Below are positions 24,629 to 32,035 of a stretch of 52,482 nucleotides of DNA, piece by piece. Under the pieces are notes generated by a model, which did not search any database, was not told the origin of the DNA, and worked only from the letters and a program-made list of their open reading frames with translations. How positions within the stretch are numbered: position 1 is the stretch's first letter; every line of letters begins with the position of its first letter. Source of the stretch: an uncultured bacterium (GTDB lineage Bacteria > Patescibacteriota > Minisyncoccia > Moranbacterales > GWC2-37-73); the NCBI GenBank assembly GCA_903837175.1, contig CAILTR010000092.1, forward strand, positions 1 to 52,482, given 5' to 3'. The position numbers and the translations under genes were made by a program.

Positions 24629-24703
24629 CAGTTAAGGTTGCAACGGTGCGACCTTAACTGAAAAACTTCAAAGTCTAACTTTATTAAAGTTTAGGCTTTT
24701 TTT
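24629..24703 (+). terminator. Hairpin plus terminator after the PurC-PurE gene
   Basis: First hairpin: CAGTTAAGGT (24629-24638) with ACCTTAACTG (24651-24660). Second: AAGTCTAACTTT (24671-24682) with AAAGTTTAGGCTT (24686-24698), one bulge, followed by seven Ts. Confidence 0.75.
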
Positions 24704-24753
24704 GATGCTTTTTATTTTAGGATACGGCAGTAGTTGACTTTCAACTGTCCCTG

Positions 24754-24831
24754 AATTATACTTGACTTATCAAGTATAATTTTAACTTTACCCTGTTAAA
24801 TAATGCTAAATTTTTTAAGAAATTCAGCATT
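24754..24831 (+). promoter_or_regulatory. Candidate operators of the MarR regulator
   Basis: AATTATACTTG (24754-24764) and CAAGTATAATT (24771-24781) form a perfect 11-bp inverted repeat around ACTTAT. AATGCT...AGCATT (24802-24831) is a second inverted repeat around an AT-rich centre. MarR-type dimers bind such palindromes near their own promoter; -10-like TATAAT is part of the first repeat (24775-24780). Confidence 0.5.
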
Positions 24832-24934
24832 AAAATTCGAATTGTTGTTTTTCGTAATAGAGATAAACATTAATTTTTAAAAAAATAAAATATTGCCTCC
24901 TAGGCCTGGATTCAAATTTTATTTAACAAGGTAA

Positions 24935-25360
24935 ATGCAAAAAATCAACCAGTCGGTAAATTTTATTTTGGAGCTAGCTAAAACTCAGGCGATGCTGAGT
25001 CGGCGTTTTGATAGTGGCTTGGGCGGCTTGGGCTTGAGCGAATTTATTATTTTGTATTGGCTTAGCGTGGCCAAGGGCGAAAAAATGCGGAGAATTGATT
25101 TGGCTGATAAAGTCGGACTAACCGCCTCAGGGATTACGAGACTCCTGCTACCAATGGAAAAAATTGGCTTGGTCAAAAGTGGGAAGAGGGAAGCTGACGC
25201 GCGGGCGCGCTACGTAATGATCGCAGCTGGCGGGAAGCGGAAACTCGAAGAGGCGCTTGAGCGAATGGAACTTTTATTAAAAGAAATTATCCCAACCGGA
25301 AAAAAAGAAAAAATTCAGGAATTTTCTAAATTACTCGACCAGCTACAAGCTCAAATTTAG
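24935..25360 (+). CDS. MarR-family transcriptional regulator
   Basis: 141 residues, the usual size. A winged helix-turn-helix occupies about residues 30-100: LSEFIILYWLSVAKGEKMRRIDLADKVGLTASGITRLLLPMEKIGLVKSGKREADARARYVMI, read in parts as helix, recognition helix TASGITRLL and wing READARARYV. Helices at both ends would make the dimer. It probably controls itself and perhaps the downstream adenosine kinase and ahcY genes, which lie 57 and 1259 bases further on the same strand. The ligand is not known; no Cys typical of redox sensing is present. Confidence 0.9.
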   Translation: MQKINQSVNFILELAKTQAMLSRRFDSGLGGLGLSEFIILYWLSVAKGEKMRRIDLADKVGLTASGITRLLLPMEKIGLVKSGKREADARARYVMIAAGGKRKLEEALERMELLLKEIIPTGKKEKIQEFSKLLDQLQAQI

Positions 25361-25417
25361 TGTTATAAAAATTTAAGTCATACGCTGTATGCTAGCTTAA
25401 CTTTAACTTAATTAATT

Positions 25418-26434
25418 ATGCCAAAACTAAAAAAAAATAGCAGTAAAAAGCAATGGGATATTATGGGCATCGGCAGTCCCTTGCTTGACGTGGTTATTAA
25501 CATTGAGGAAGAGATGCTGAAAAAACTGAAAATCAAAAAAGGTTCAATGACGCTAATTTCTAAAGAAGAAAGTCAAAAGATTCTTAAAAAATTTTCGCAT
25601 CTTACTCAAACCTTGGCCTTAGGGGGAAGCGCTTCGAATACGATTTTGGGGGCAAGTTTACTTGGTAGCCGCACGGCTTTTTGGGGCGTGGTCGGCAAAG
25701 ATGAATTTGGTAAAACTTACCATGCTGAAATGGAAAAAGAAGGCACGACTGCTCGGCTTGCTTGGCACACAAAGGATCAAACTGGTCACGTGCTAATTTT
25801 AATTACGCCGGATGGGGAAAGGACGATGCTATCTCATCTTGGCGCTTCACTAAACTTTACAAAGAGTCACCTTAATGAAGCTGAAATTGCCAAAAGTAAA
25901 ATCCTGCACATTGAGGCTTACCAGTTAGCAAGACAAGCCTTGCGCAAAACGGTTTTGCACGCTGTTGAAATCGCTAGTGAAAATGGGGCTTTAATTTCAC
26001 TGGATCTTTCGAGCGCCGTTTTAATTAATCAAAATAAAAAACTTTTTAGAAAAATAGTCAGAGAGCACATTGATATTGTTTTTGCTAATGAAGAAGAAGC
26101 GGTTGAATTTTCTGGTGAAAAAGATTCTTTGCAGGCGCTACATAAAATTGCTGAAAGCTGCCAGGTGGCCATAGTAAAGCTTGGCGGAAAGGGGAGCTTG
26201 ATTAAAAAAGGCGGAAAAGTTTTCAAAATTGCGCCACACCGGGTGAAAATGGTTAACACTAATGGCGCCGGGGATATGTACGCGGCTGGGATTTTACACG
26301 GTCTAGTTAATAAGTTAGACTTACAAGAGGCTGGAAAAATGGCTAGTCACGTTTCGGCCCTAGTAGTTGCTAGCGCTAGTGCGCGTTTGGATAAGAAGCA
26401 TTTTGGAAAAATAAGAAAATATAGGAAAAGGTAA
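25418..26434 (+). CDS. Adenosine kinase-like PfkB-family carbohydrate/nucleoside kinase
   Basis: 338 residues. PfkB fold: the N-terminal WDIMGIGSPLLDVVINI, the glycine pair motif in LALGGSASNTILGASLLG (about 67-84), and the catalytic GAGD at 283-286 with D286 as base (VNTNGAGDMYAAGILHG). Length and the N-terminal pattern are those of adenosine kinases and their PfkB relatives. Position directly before ahcY supports adenosine as substrate: it would return the adenosine released from SAH to AMP. Ribokinase or another nucleoside kinase cannot be excluded from the sequence. Basic ends (MPKLKKNSSKK; RKYRKR). Confidence 0.85.
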   Translation: MPKLKKNSSKKQWDIMGIGSPLLDVVINIEEEMLKKLKIKKGSMTLISKEESQKILKKFSHLTQTLALGGSASNTILGASLLGSRTAFWGVVGKDEFGKTYHAEMEKEGTTARLAWHTKDQTGHVLILITPDGERTMLSHLGASLNFTKSHLNEAEIAKSKILHIEAYQLARQALRKTVLHAVEIASENGALISLDLSSAVLINQNKKLFRKIVREHIDIVFANEEEAVEFSGEKDSLQALHKIAESCQVAIVKLGGKGSLIKKGGKVFKIAPHRVKMVNTNGAGDMYAAGILHGLVNKLDLQEAGKMASHVSALVVASASARLDKKHFGKIRKYRKR

Positions 26435-26619
26435 CTGATGTTTTAGGGTATTTATTGAAAATAATTTTAGATTAGAAATAAGGAACGGGGGATATTGGAA
26501 ATAAGATTAAGAAAAAAGAAAAAAGAAAAAGGATTTCCAATTTCTTTTCCTATTTCCGTAGACCTTTGTTACCTATTTCCAGGATAAGGTAGATAATTTC
26601 TTAAAGAAAGTTTAAATAT
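26435..26619. other. Word-repeat junction between the kinase and ahcY
   Basis: Purine-rich and pyrimidine-rich low-complexity words (GGAAATAAG, AAAAAAGAAAAAAG, CCTATTTCC) that are partly complementary; no gene or clear promoter. Confidence 0.45.
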
Positions 26620-28029
26620 ATGCAAACTCAAGATTACAAAATCAAAGACATTAAGTTAGCCGAATATGGGCGCAAGGAAATTATTATTGCGGAAAAAGAA
26701 ATGCCAGGGCTGATGGCGCTACGTAAAAAGTTCAGTAAGCAAAAGCCCTTGAAAGGTGCGCGAATTTTAGGGAGTTTGCATATGACTATTCAAACGGCGG
26801 TTTTAATTGAAACGCTGGTTGCGCTTGGCGCGAAGGTGCGCTGGGTTAGTTGCAATATTTTTTCGACCCAGGATCATGCGGCTGCGGCGATTGCGAAAGC
26901 TGGCGTGCCAGTTTTTGCTTGGAAAGGTGAAACCCTGGAGCAGTACTGGTGGTGCACTGAGCAAGCTTTTAAATTCGAAGGTGGGCTGGGACCAAATTTA
27001 ATTGTTGATGATGGGAGCGACGCGACGCTGATGCTCCATCTGGGCGTTGAGCTTGAAAAGGATCCAAAAATTTTAAAGCAAAGTTTGGCTGGCAAAGGTG
27101 AGGATGAAAGAGAACTCTTGAAAATTTTAGCCAGGATTTATCGGGAGCAGTCGAAATTTTGGAGTAAAATCATTAAAGATCTAAAAGGGGTTTCGGAAGA
27201 AACCACCACCGGTGTGCATCGGCTTTACCAAATGTTTGAGCAGGGTAGGTTGCTTTTTCCCGCAATTAACGTGAACGACTCCGTGACCAAGAGCAAGTTC
27301 GATAATTTATATGGTTGTCGCGAAAGTTTAGCCGATGGCATTAAGCGGGGGACAGATGTGATGGTGGCTGGAAAAGTCGTGGTAGTTTGCGGTTATGGCG
27401 ACGTTGGGAAAGGTTGCGCCCAAAGTATGAAAGGGCTTGGCGCTCGCGTGATTGTGACTGAAGTTGATCCGATCTGCGCTTTGCAGGCAACGATGGAAGG
27501 GTTTGAAGTTAAAACAGTGGAGCAGTCCTTAGCTGAGGCTAATATTTTTGTTACGACCACTGGCAATCGAGACATTATTACGATTGAACATTTAGAAAAA
27601 ATGAAGGACGAAGCTATCGTGTGCAATATTGGGCATTTTGACAACGAAATTCAAGTTGAAAAATTAGAAAAATATAAAGGGATTAAAGAAATTAACATTA
27701 AACCTCAAGTTGATAAATTTATTTTTCCTGACGGGCATGCTATCGTCCTGCTTTCGCGCGGGCGCCTAGTCAATCTTGGTAACGCGACTGGGCATCCTAG
27801 TTTCGTCATGAGTGCGTCTTTCACTAACCAGGTTCTGGCTCAGTTAGAGCTTTGGCAAAAAAAACATGCAATCGGAGTTTATACTTTGCCGAAAAAATTA
27901 GATGAAGAGGTAGCGCGCTTGCATTTAGAAAAACTTGGCGTGACGCTTACCAGGCTTACGAAAAAACAAGCCCAGTATATTAACGTGCCAGTTGAAGGCC
28001 CTTTCAAACAGGAGCGGTATCGGTACTAA
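26620..28029 (+). CDS. ahcY: S-adenosylhomocysteine hydrolase (adenosylhomocysteinase)
   Basis: 469 residues, typical for the bacterial long form. It splits SAH into homocysteine and adenosine with tightly bound NAD, removing the product inhibitor of methyltransferases. Visible motifs: the substrate domain [20 protein letters not shown] and [14 protein letters not shown]; the NAD domain [19 protein letters not shown] and [32 protein letters not shown]; and the C-terminal PFKQERYRY that reaches the NAD of the neighbouring subunit. Last gene of the metK...ahcY segment. MetK, AhcY and the kinase next door make the adenosine half of a SAM cycle; no methionine synthase gene is in the window. Confidence 0.97.
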   Translation: MQTQDYKIKDIKLAEYGRKEIIIAEKEMPGLMALRKKFSKQKPLKGARILGSLHMTIQTAVLIETLVALGAKVRWVSCNIFSTQDHAAAAIAKAGVPVFAWKGETLEQYWWCTEQAFKFEGGLGPNLIVDDGSDATLMLHLGVELEKDPKILKQSLAGKGEDERELLKILARIYREQSKFWSKIIKDLKGVSEETTTGVHRLYQMFEQGRLLFPAINVNDSVTKSKFDNLYGCRESLADGIKRGTDVMVAGKVVVVCGYGDVGKGCAQSMKGLGARVIVTEVDPICALQATMEGFEVKTVEQSLAEANIFVTTTGNRDIITIEHLEKMKDEAIVCNIGHFDNEIQVEKLEKYKGIKEINIKPQVDKFIFPDGHAIVLLSRGRLVNLGNATGHPSFVMSASFTNQVLAQLELWQKKHAIGVYTLPKKLDEEVARLHLEKLGVTLTRLTKKQAQYINVPVEGPFKQERYRY

Positions 28030-28040
28030 ATAAACCTCGA

Positions 28041-28076
28041 AAGAAAAAATCCACTTCGGTGGATTTTTTCTTTTTT
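28041..28076 (+). terminator. Terminator of ahcY
   Basis: AAGAAAAAATCCAC and GTGGATTTTTTCTT pair around the stable loop TTCG; a T run follows. Confidence 0.92.
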
Positions 28077-28091
28077 GCTCACGCTAAAATG

Positions 28092-28290
28092 GGGTCATGC
28101 GCAATATAAGGTTCTAGTAAAGCGTTACCTCTAAATTTTTGCGAGCTTGTTTGCTCTTTAGGCAATATGAGCGACAGCGAATCTTAGCCCTTGGCCATTA
28201 TTTTCAGCCAAGGAGTGGCTCTGAAAAGTAAACAAGCGAAGTAAAAATTACTAACTTAGTTTCTGGGAACCCTAATTTGCGTATGACCCA
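28092..28290. mobile_element. MITE-like palindromic element, copy B, with terminal inverted repeats and a 7-bp direct repeat
   Basis: Ends GGGTCATGCGCAATATAAGG (from 28092) and CCCTAATTTGCGTATGACCC (to 28289) are imperfect inverted repeats, about 15 of 20 matching. TAAAATG lies directly outside on both sides (28085-28091 and 28291-28297), as expected of a target-site duplication. The core 28125-28264 is the reverse complement of copy A (21141-21282). No protein is encoded. Confidence 0.72.
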
Positions 28291-28445
28291 TAAAATGCTT
28301 TATTTGAGCCAAGAAGTGCCTAAAATGTGGATAAAGTGTTTGACTTGGCCGGATTTTGCTGATAGCCTTAAATCTGCGTCTTTGGAATGCAAAAGCTGAG
28401 CTTTGCAACAAACCCTAAAGACCATTAATTTGTTAAAAATACGCT

Positions 28446-29183
28446 ATGAGTGATCCCTTGCTTTATAGGGGGAAAAAATTGTTGAGATTTTTAAAAAATC
28501 GAAAGCAACGTTTGTTAGGTTGCGTTAGAAAAAATAAATTAATTTTTTTGATGCTTAGTCTAACTAGTGTCGTGTTGGTGGGGAAGGTCCTAATTTTAAA
28601 AACTACGCCTGAGGCCTACGCGGCTATCGGGGAGGAGGCGATTATTAGGCAGTTAAATTCGCCACTACTCGAAAAGAAAAATTTGTTTGGAGCTGGGGAC
28701 TGTAAAAAGCTAACTTTTGATAAGAAAGTAGTTTTTGGAGAAATTACTAAGGCCCAAACAACGGAAATGGAAAGTAAGCTTTTTAATATCGTCGGGGATA
28801 CTCCGATTGCTGAAATGGTGCCCTTCATCGCTAGGCGCGAGAGTAAAGTGGCCGCTTTCTTAGTCGGGATTGCTAAAAAGGAAAGTAGCTTCGGGCTAGC
28901 TTCACCTTCAAAGGGCGGTAGTACCTGTTATAATTACTGGGGCTATAAAGGCACTGGCTCAAGAGGCACCGCCCTAGGCTACAGCTGTTTCGGGAGCGCC
29001 CAAGAGGCAATTCAGATCGTAGGAGACCGCATTGAGGTTTTAGTCGCTAAGGAGCGTAATACGCCAGCCAGGATGGTAGACACCTGGAAATGTGGCCGAA
29101 GTTGCGTGGGTGATCCTGGCGCCCCAAGCTGGGTTTCAACTGTTGGGCTTTACTTTAATAGGATCGTCAGGGTTGAAGGATAG
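28446..29183 (+). CDS. Membrane-anchored murein-hydrolase-like protein (glucosaminidase/lysozyme fold)
   Basis: 245 residues. A basic N-terminal tail (1-30) precedes one membrane segment (about 31-50), so the rest faces outside. Residues 125-235 contain FLVGIAKKESSFGLASPSKGGSTCYNYWGYKG and YSCFGSAQEAIQIVGDRIEVL. This combination of a candidate catalytic Glu (E146 in AKKESSFG) followed by N-x-W-G-x-K-G and a conserved Cys pair is typical of glucosaminidase or lytic transglycosylase-like proteins of CPR. It likely remodels peptidoglycan; the exact bond is not known. Single gene, closed at 29253-29283. Confidence 0.72.
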   Translation: MSDPLLYRGKKLLRFLKNRKQRLLGCVRKNKLIFLMLSLTSVVLVGKVLILKTTPEAYAAIGEEAIIRQLNSPLLEKKNLFGAGDCKKLTFDKKVVFGEITKAQTTEMESKLFNIVGDTPIAEMVPFIARRESKVAAFLVGIAKKESSFGLASPSKGGSTCYNYWGYKGTGSRGTALGYSCFGSAQEAIQIVGDRIEVLVAKERNTPARMVDTWKCGRSCVGDPGAPSWVSTVGLYFNRIVRVEG

Positions 29184-29189
29184 AATTAG

Positions 29190-29240
29190 TTATAAAGTTG
29201 AAAAGTTTATAAAGTTTATAAAGTTTATAACGTTCATAAA
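29190..29240. repeat. GTTTATAAA word repeat
   Basis: Four to five overlapping GTTTATAAA/GTTCATAAA units lie between the hydrolase stop and its terminator. Related words occur at 2079-2125. Confidence 0.6.
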
Positions 29241-29252
29241 GTGAATTGGAAT

Positions 29253-29283
29253 AAAAAAAATCCGCCGAGGGGCGGATTTTTTT
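29253..29283. terminator. Bidirectional terminator between the hydrolase gene and thiI
   Basis: AAAATCCGCC and GGCGGATTTT pair around GAGG, with an A run before and a T run after. Confidence 0.88.
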
Positions 29284-29320
29284 GTTGCTTCAAGTTATGT
29301 TTTCGTAGATTCGTATTAAT

Positions 29321-29367
29321 TCGCCCGCCTGCAACGCTATGCTAAGCGTAGCATTGCGGGCAGGTAG
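29321..29367. repeat. CCTGC-type hairpin downstream of thiI
   Basis: CCTGCAACGCTATGC faces GCGTAGCATTGCGGGCAGG around TAA, pairing with G-T wobbles. It resembles the CCTGCC/GGCAGG block at 4144-4210. Confidence 0.5.
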
Positions 29368-29380
29368 TTTCGTATCGGTT

Positions 29381-30559
29381 TTACAATTTAATTTTTTCAA
29401 CCCCTGCCAAAATTTCACTGACCATTTTAGGGATGTCGAGGACTTTTTCGGCTTCGAGGACGGCGGGGAGTTTGGCCCGAGTTTCGGGTTTCTTGGGCAT
29501 AAGTCGCGTGCAGCAATCATCATGCGCAAGTTTTGAGATATCGTAAGTCCCGATTGCCTTAGCTAGGTTCATGATATCTTCTTTGTCGGTTCCGATGAGC
29601 GGACGAAAAATTGGCAGCTCGCCAGCCTGACTAACTACAAAAATATTTTCTAAAGTTTGCGAAGCAACTTGGCCGATGGAATCGCCAGTGACTAAGGCGA
29701 GGGCTCTTTCTCTCTTGGCTAATTTTTCAGCGACCTTCAGCATTAAGCGACGATAAAAAATAATCCGCAAGGACTCGTGGCAACTCAGCATAATTTCTTT
29801 TTGGGCGTCAGCAAAAGGGACGCAGTATAAAATTCCGGAAGATTGATATTTTTTAAGTACGCGAATAAGATCGGTAACTTTTTCTAAGCTAGCTCGCGAG
29901 GTATAGGGCATCGAGTGAAAATGCACAAAGCGCGTAGTAACCCCTCGGCGCAGGATATTAAAGGCGGCTACCGGCGAATCGAATCCGCCTGACATTAAAA
30001 CTAACGCGCGACCACCAGTGCCAACTGGTAAACCGCCCAGCCCTTTTTGCTTATCCAATGAAACTAACGCGTAGTCATTAATAATTGCCAGGAAACATTC
30101 ACAGTCGGGATCTTTAAGGCTGACCGCTTTTTTTCTCTTAAATTTTTCGAAAAGATAACCACCAACTTCGCGCTGGATTTCTTCGGAGGTCATTGGAAAG
30201 TCCTTGTTCGATCTTTGGCAGGTGACTCGAAAAGTTTGGAAATCTTTTGCCTTAATTAATTCCCAGCAGAAAGCTTTAATTTCTACTAAATCCTGCTTAA
30301 CGCTGTAAGCGAAAGCGTAATTAACAATTCCAAAAGTGTGCGCAAGGGCGCTCTCAACTTCGCTGAGGCTGGTAAGCCCCTTTTGATTAAGTTTAATTAA
30401 AATAGCCCCCGAGATTTTTTTTACAAACTCAAAACTACCTGGAGCAAAAGAGCTTAGTTGGTCCTTGAGGTTTTTAATTAAACGCGCTTCAAAATAATTG
30501 CGATTTTTCCCTTTCAAGGAAATTTCTCCGTAGCGAATTAAGATGTGATTAGCTTGCAT
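29381..30559 (-). CDS. thiI: tRNA 4-thiouridine synthetase ThiI, without rhodanese domain
   Basis: 392 residues. It adenylates U8 of tRNA and inserts sulfur. N-terminal ferredoxin-like region (ILIRYGEISLKGKNRNYFE), THUMP domain to about 170, then the PP-loop ATPase with SGGFDS at 190-195 and LVTGDSIGQVASQTLENIFV. The C-terminus HDDCCTRLMPKKPETRA carries the Cys pair common to the short ThiI form. The rhodanese domain of the E. coli enzyme is absent, as in many Gram-positive and archaeal homologues, so sulfur must come from another donor; no iscS/nifS is adjacent. Single gene, convergent with the hydrolase. Confidence 0.95.
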   Translation of the reverse strand: MQANHILIRYGEISLKGKNRNYFEARLIKNLKDQLSSFAPGSFEFVKKISGAILIKLNQKGLTSLSEVESALAHTFGIVNYAFAYSVKQDLVEIKAFCWELIKAKDFQTFRVTCQRSNKDFPMTSEEIQREVGGYLFEKFKRKKAVSLKDPDCECFLAIINDYALVSLDKQKGLGGLPVGTGGRALVLMSGGFDSPVAAFNILRRGVTTRFVHFHSMPYTSRASLEKVTDLIRVLKKYQSSGILYCVPFADAQKEIMLSCHESLRIIFYRRLMLKVAEKLAKRERALALVTGDSIGQVASQTLENIFVVSQAGELPIFRPLIGTDKEDIMNLAKAIGTYDISKLAHDDCCTRLMPKKPETRAKLPAVLEAEKVLDIPKMVSEILAGVEKIKL

Positions 30560-30690
30560 AATTTTTTACTAGGAGTATCCTGAAGAAGATTAGATTTCTG
30601 ATGCCCGCATGGCTATCTAATATAGATAGCATGAATAAGTCCAAAAGAAAAGCTAGGGTAGGCATGGGTTATTTTTTGGTCCCTAAAAAC

Positions 30691-30727
30691 TAAAAATCCT
30701 AAAGCATGGGGCTTAGGATTTTTAGAA
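30691..30727. terminator. Orphan terminator hairpin
   Basis: TAAAAATCCTAA (30691-30702) and TTAGGATTTTTA (30713-30724) pair perfectly around AGCATGGGGC. It works on either strand; it may end an unrecognised short RNA, since thiI starts at 30559 on the other strand. Confidence 0.7.
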
Positions 30728-30899
30728 AGATTGTAGTTCACAGATAGAATATTTTTTTCAAAAATTGTAAATTGTAATAAAATAATCAGTAATTACCGAC
30801 TGAAATTCGGAAGTTGCGGATAGCCGTAATTTTATTAAAAAATTTTGCTTAAAGGCAACTTGTTGTTTTACAACATTTCAAATTTTATTCCAAAGTACT

Positions 30900-30947
30900 G
30901 CTGGGTTTTTTATTATTAATTACCCAATAATTAATAAAAGCAGTTTT
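30900..30947 (+). terminator. AT-rich terminator-like hairpin
   Basis: CTGCT (30900-30904) and AGCAG (30939-30943) enclose TTTTATTATTAATT and AATTAATAAAA; six Ts follow. It immediately precedes the candidate RNA at 30968. Confidence 0.55.
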
Positions 30948-30967
30948 TTGAATTTTATATACTGTTT

Positions 30968-31101
30968 GCTTATCTGGAACTTGACGTTAAAGAACATGTC
31001 ACCGTATCTGTAAAGATGGTGATAAAGTAATGTTAGCAACTACTAGCAAATAGGTCAAAGATACAGAATATCACGTTTGCCATTAAATGCTTTAGATAAG
31101 C
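30968..31101 (+). ncRNA. Candidate structured RNA (unclassified) upstream of a TrmB-like regulator
   Basis: GCTTATCT (30968-30975) and AGATAAGC (31094-31101) are perfect complements that would close a 134-base domain. Inside is a long hairpin of three aligned stems: AACAT/ATGTT, TCACC/GGTGA and ATCT/AGAT around GTAA (about 30994-31035). A -10-like TATACT lies at 30958-30963, so transcription could begin at the closing stem. It is followed by 70 bases and the leaderless TrmB gene. I recognise no known riboswitch class. It could also be a chance structure in AT-rich DNA. Confidence 0.4.
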
Positions 31102-31138
31102 TTCAAAGTTAATGAAAAAGAATTATTCGTCAATACTA

Positions 31139-31167
31139 TTGACTATATTTTAAATACCTGCTATTCT
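31139..31167 (+). promoter_or_regulatory. Promoter of the TrmB-like gene, leaderless
   Basis: TTGACT (31139-31144), a 17-base spacer and TATTCT (31162-31167). The ATG at 31174 is where transcription should start. Confidence 0.75.
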
Positions 31168-31173
31168 AAAAAT

Positions 31174-31908
31174 ATGGAACTAATAAAACCTCTAAAAGAT
31201 ATTGGACTTAACGATAAGGAAGCGCGTTGTTATCTAGCACTACTTCCGCTTAATCAAGCCACCGCCTATATGGTGGCGCTTCGCAGTGGGGTTAAAAAAC
31301 CTACCGCTTACGTAATTTTGGAAAGCTTAGTTAGCAAGGGCTTTGCCTTGAAAATACCTAGCCAGAAAAAAATTAAATATATGGCGAAATCCCCCGAAGA
31401 ATGTTTTGCTTTCGCTAGCGAAAAAATTAAATTAGCGCAAGAAGCTTTGCCAGCATTGATGGCGATTCGTAATAGTATCAGCGATAAACCTAAAGCTTAT
31501 TACTTTGAAGGGAAGAGTGGTCTCGACTTGATAGATGCGGATATTTTAAAAATTAAGAGCGAAGTTATTGCTTTTACAACTCCACTTTTTGTTATGACTG
31601 AAAATGAAAAAACCAGCAAAGCTTACATTAAAAAAAGAATTGCGACCGGCATTCAGGCCAGAGTGATTGGGCAAGTCTCGGCTGAGGTAGCGGATCTAAA
31701 AAAAATGGACAAAGCTGAATTGCGACAAACTAGAATGTTACCCGCAGAGCTTTTTTCTTCCGAAGTTGAATTGGGTATTTGTGGCGATAAGGTCTACGTC
31801 TCAAATTATAAGAAAAAGTTTGGTCTGATTATCGAAGATAAGGATATTAGCGCAACGCTTAAGAAAATCTTTGAAGTAGTTTGGAATAGCGAAAAAATAG
31901 TGAAATAG
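31174..31908 (+). CDS. TrmB-like transcriptional regulator
   Basis: 244 residues. The N-terminal winged helix (about 1-75: LKDIGLNDKEARCYLALLPLNQATAYMVALRSGVKKPTAYVILESL in part, then IPSQKKIKYMAKSPEE as wing and linker) is of the TrmB/BlaI-like kind, followed by a coiled segment and a C-terminal sensor-like domain (residues 105-240) with YYFEGKSGLDLI and VYVSNYKKKFGLIIED. In archaea TrmB proteins sense sugars; in CPR such proteins are common and unstudied. Position just before a radical SAM gene and behind a possible structured RNA suggests a local regulatory unit. The short form lacks the large sugar-binding domain of archaeal TrmB. Confidence 0.8.
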   Translation: MELIKPLKDIGLNDKEARCYLALLPLNQATAYMVALRSGVKKPTAYVILESLVSKGFALKIPSQKKIKYMAKSPEECFAFASEKIKLAQEALPALMAIRNSISDKPKAYYFEGKSGLDLIDADILKIKSEVIAFTTPLFVMTENEKTSKAYIKKRIATGIQARVIGQVSAEVADLKKMDKAELRQTRMLPAELFSSEVELGICGDKVYVSNYKKKFGLIIEDKDISATLKKIFEVVWNSEKIVK

Positions 31909-32035
31909 CTAGGTGAAATAATTAGGGCTGGTAATCGTATAACTAGTGTGCTATAACTATTTTAATGACACGGCAAGGCGTTTGTCGCGTTTTTATTTTT
32001 GGAGAACATTAACAAAAGAAAAAGTGAGGTGCACA

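Larger units (their letters stand above)
24611..24934. other. Regulatory intergenic region in front of the MarR gene
   Basis: It contains a hairpin (24629-24660), a terminator (24671-24703), and three inverted repeats (24732-24746, 24754-24781, 24802-24831). The last two are good candidates for MarR operators. No gene is seen. Confidence 0.65.
28030..28445. other. Intergenic region with the ahcY terminator and MITE copy B
   Basis: Terminator 28041-28076, MITE-like copy B (28092-28290), then about 150 bases that probably hold the promoter of the cell-wall hydrolase gene (TTGACT at about 28352). No gene is seen. Confidence 0.6.
30560..31173. other. 614-bp intergenic region with several RNA-like structures
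   Basis: From left to right: a palindrome GCTATCTA-ATA-TAGATAGC-like (30612-30630), a strong terminator (30691-30724) with no gene in front of it on the plus strand, a long hairpin ending in CAGTTTTTT (30900-30947), a candidate structured RNA (30968-31101), and the TrmB promoter (31139-31167). No protein gene is seen. The two terminators suggest small transcripts. Confidence 0.6.
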
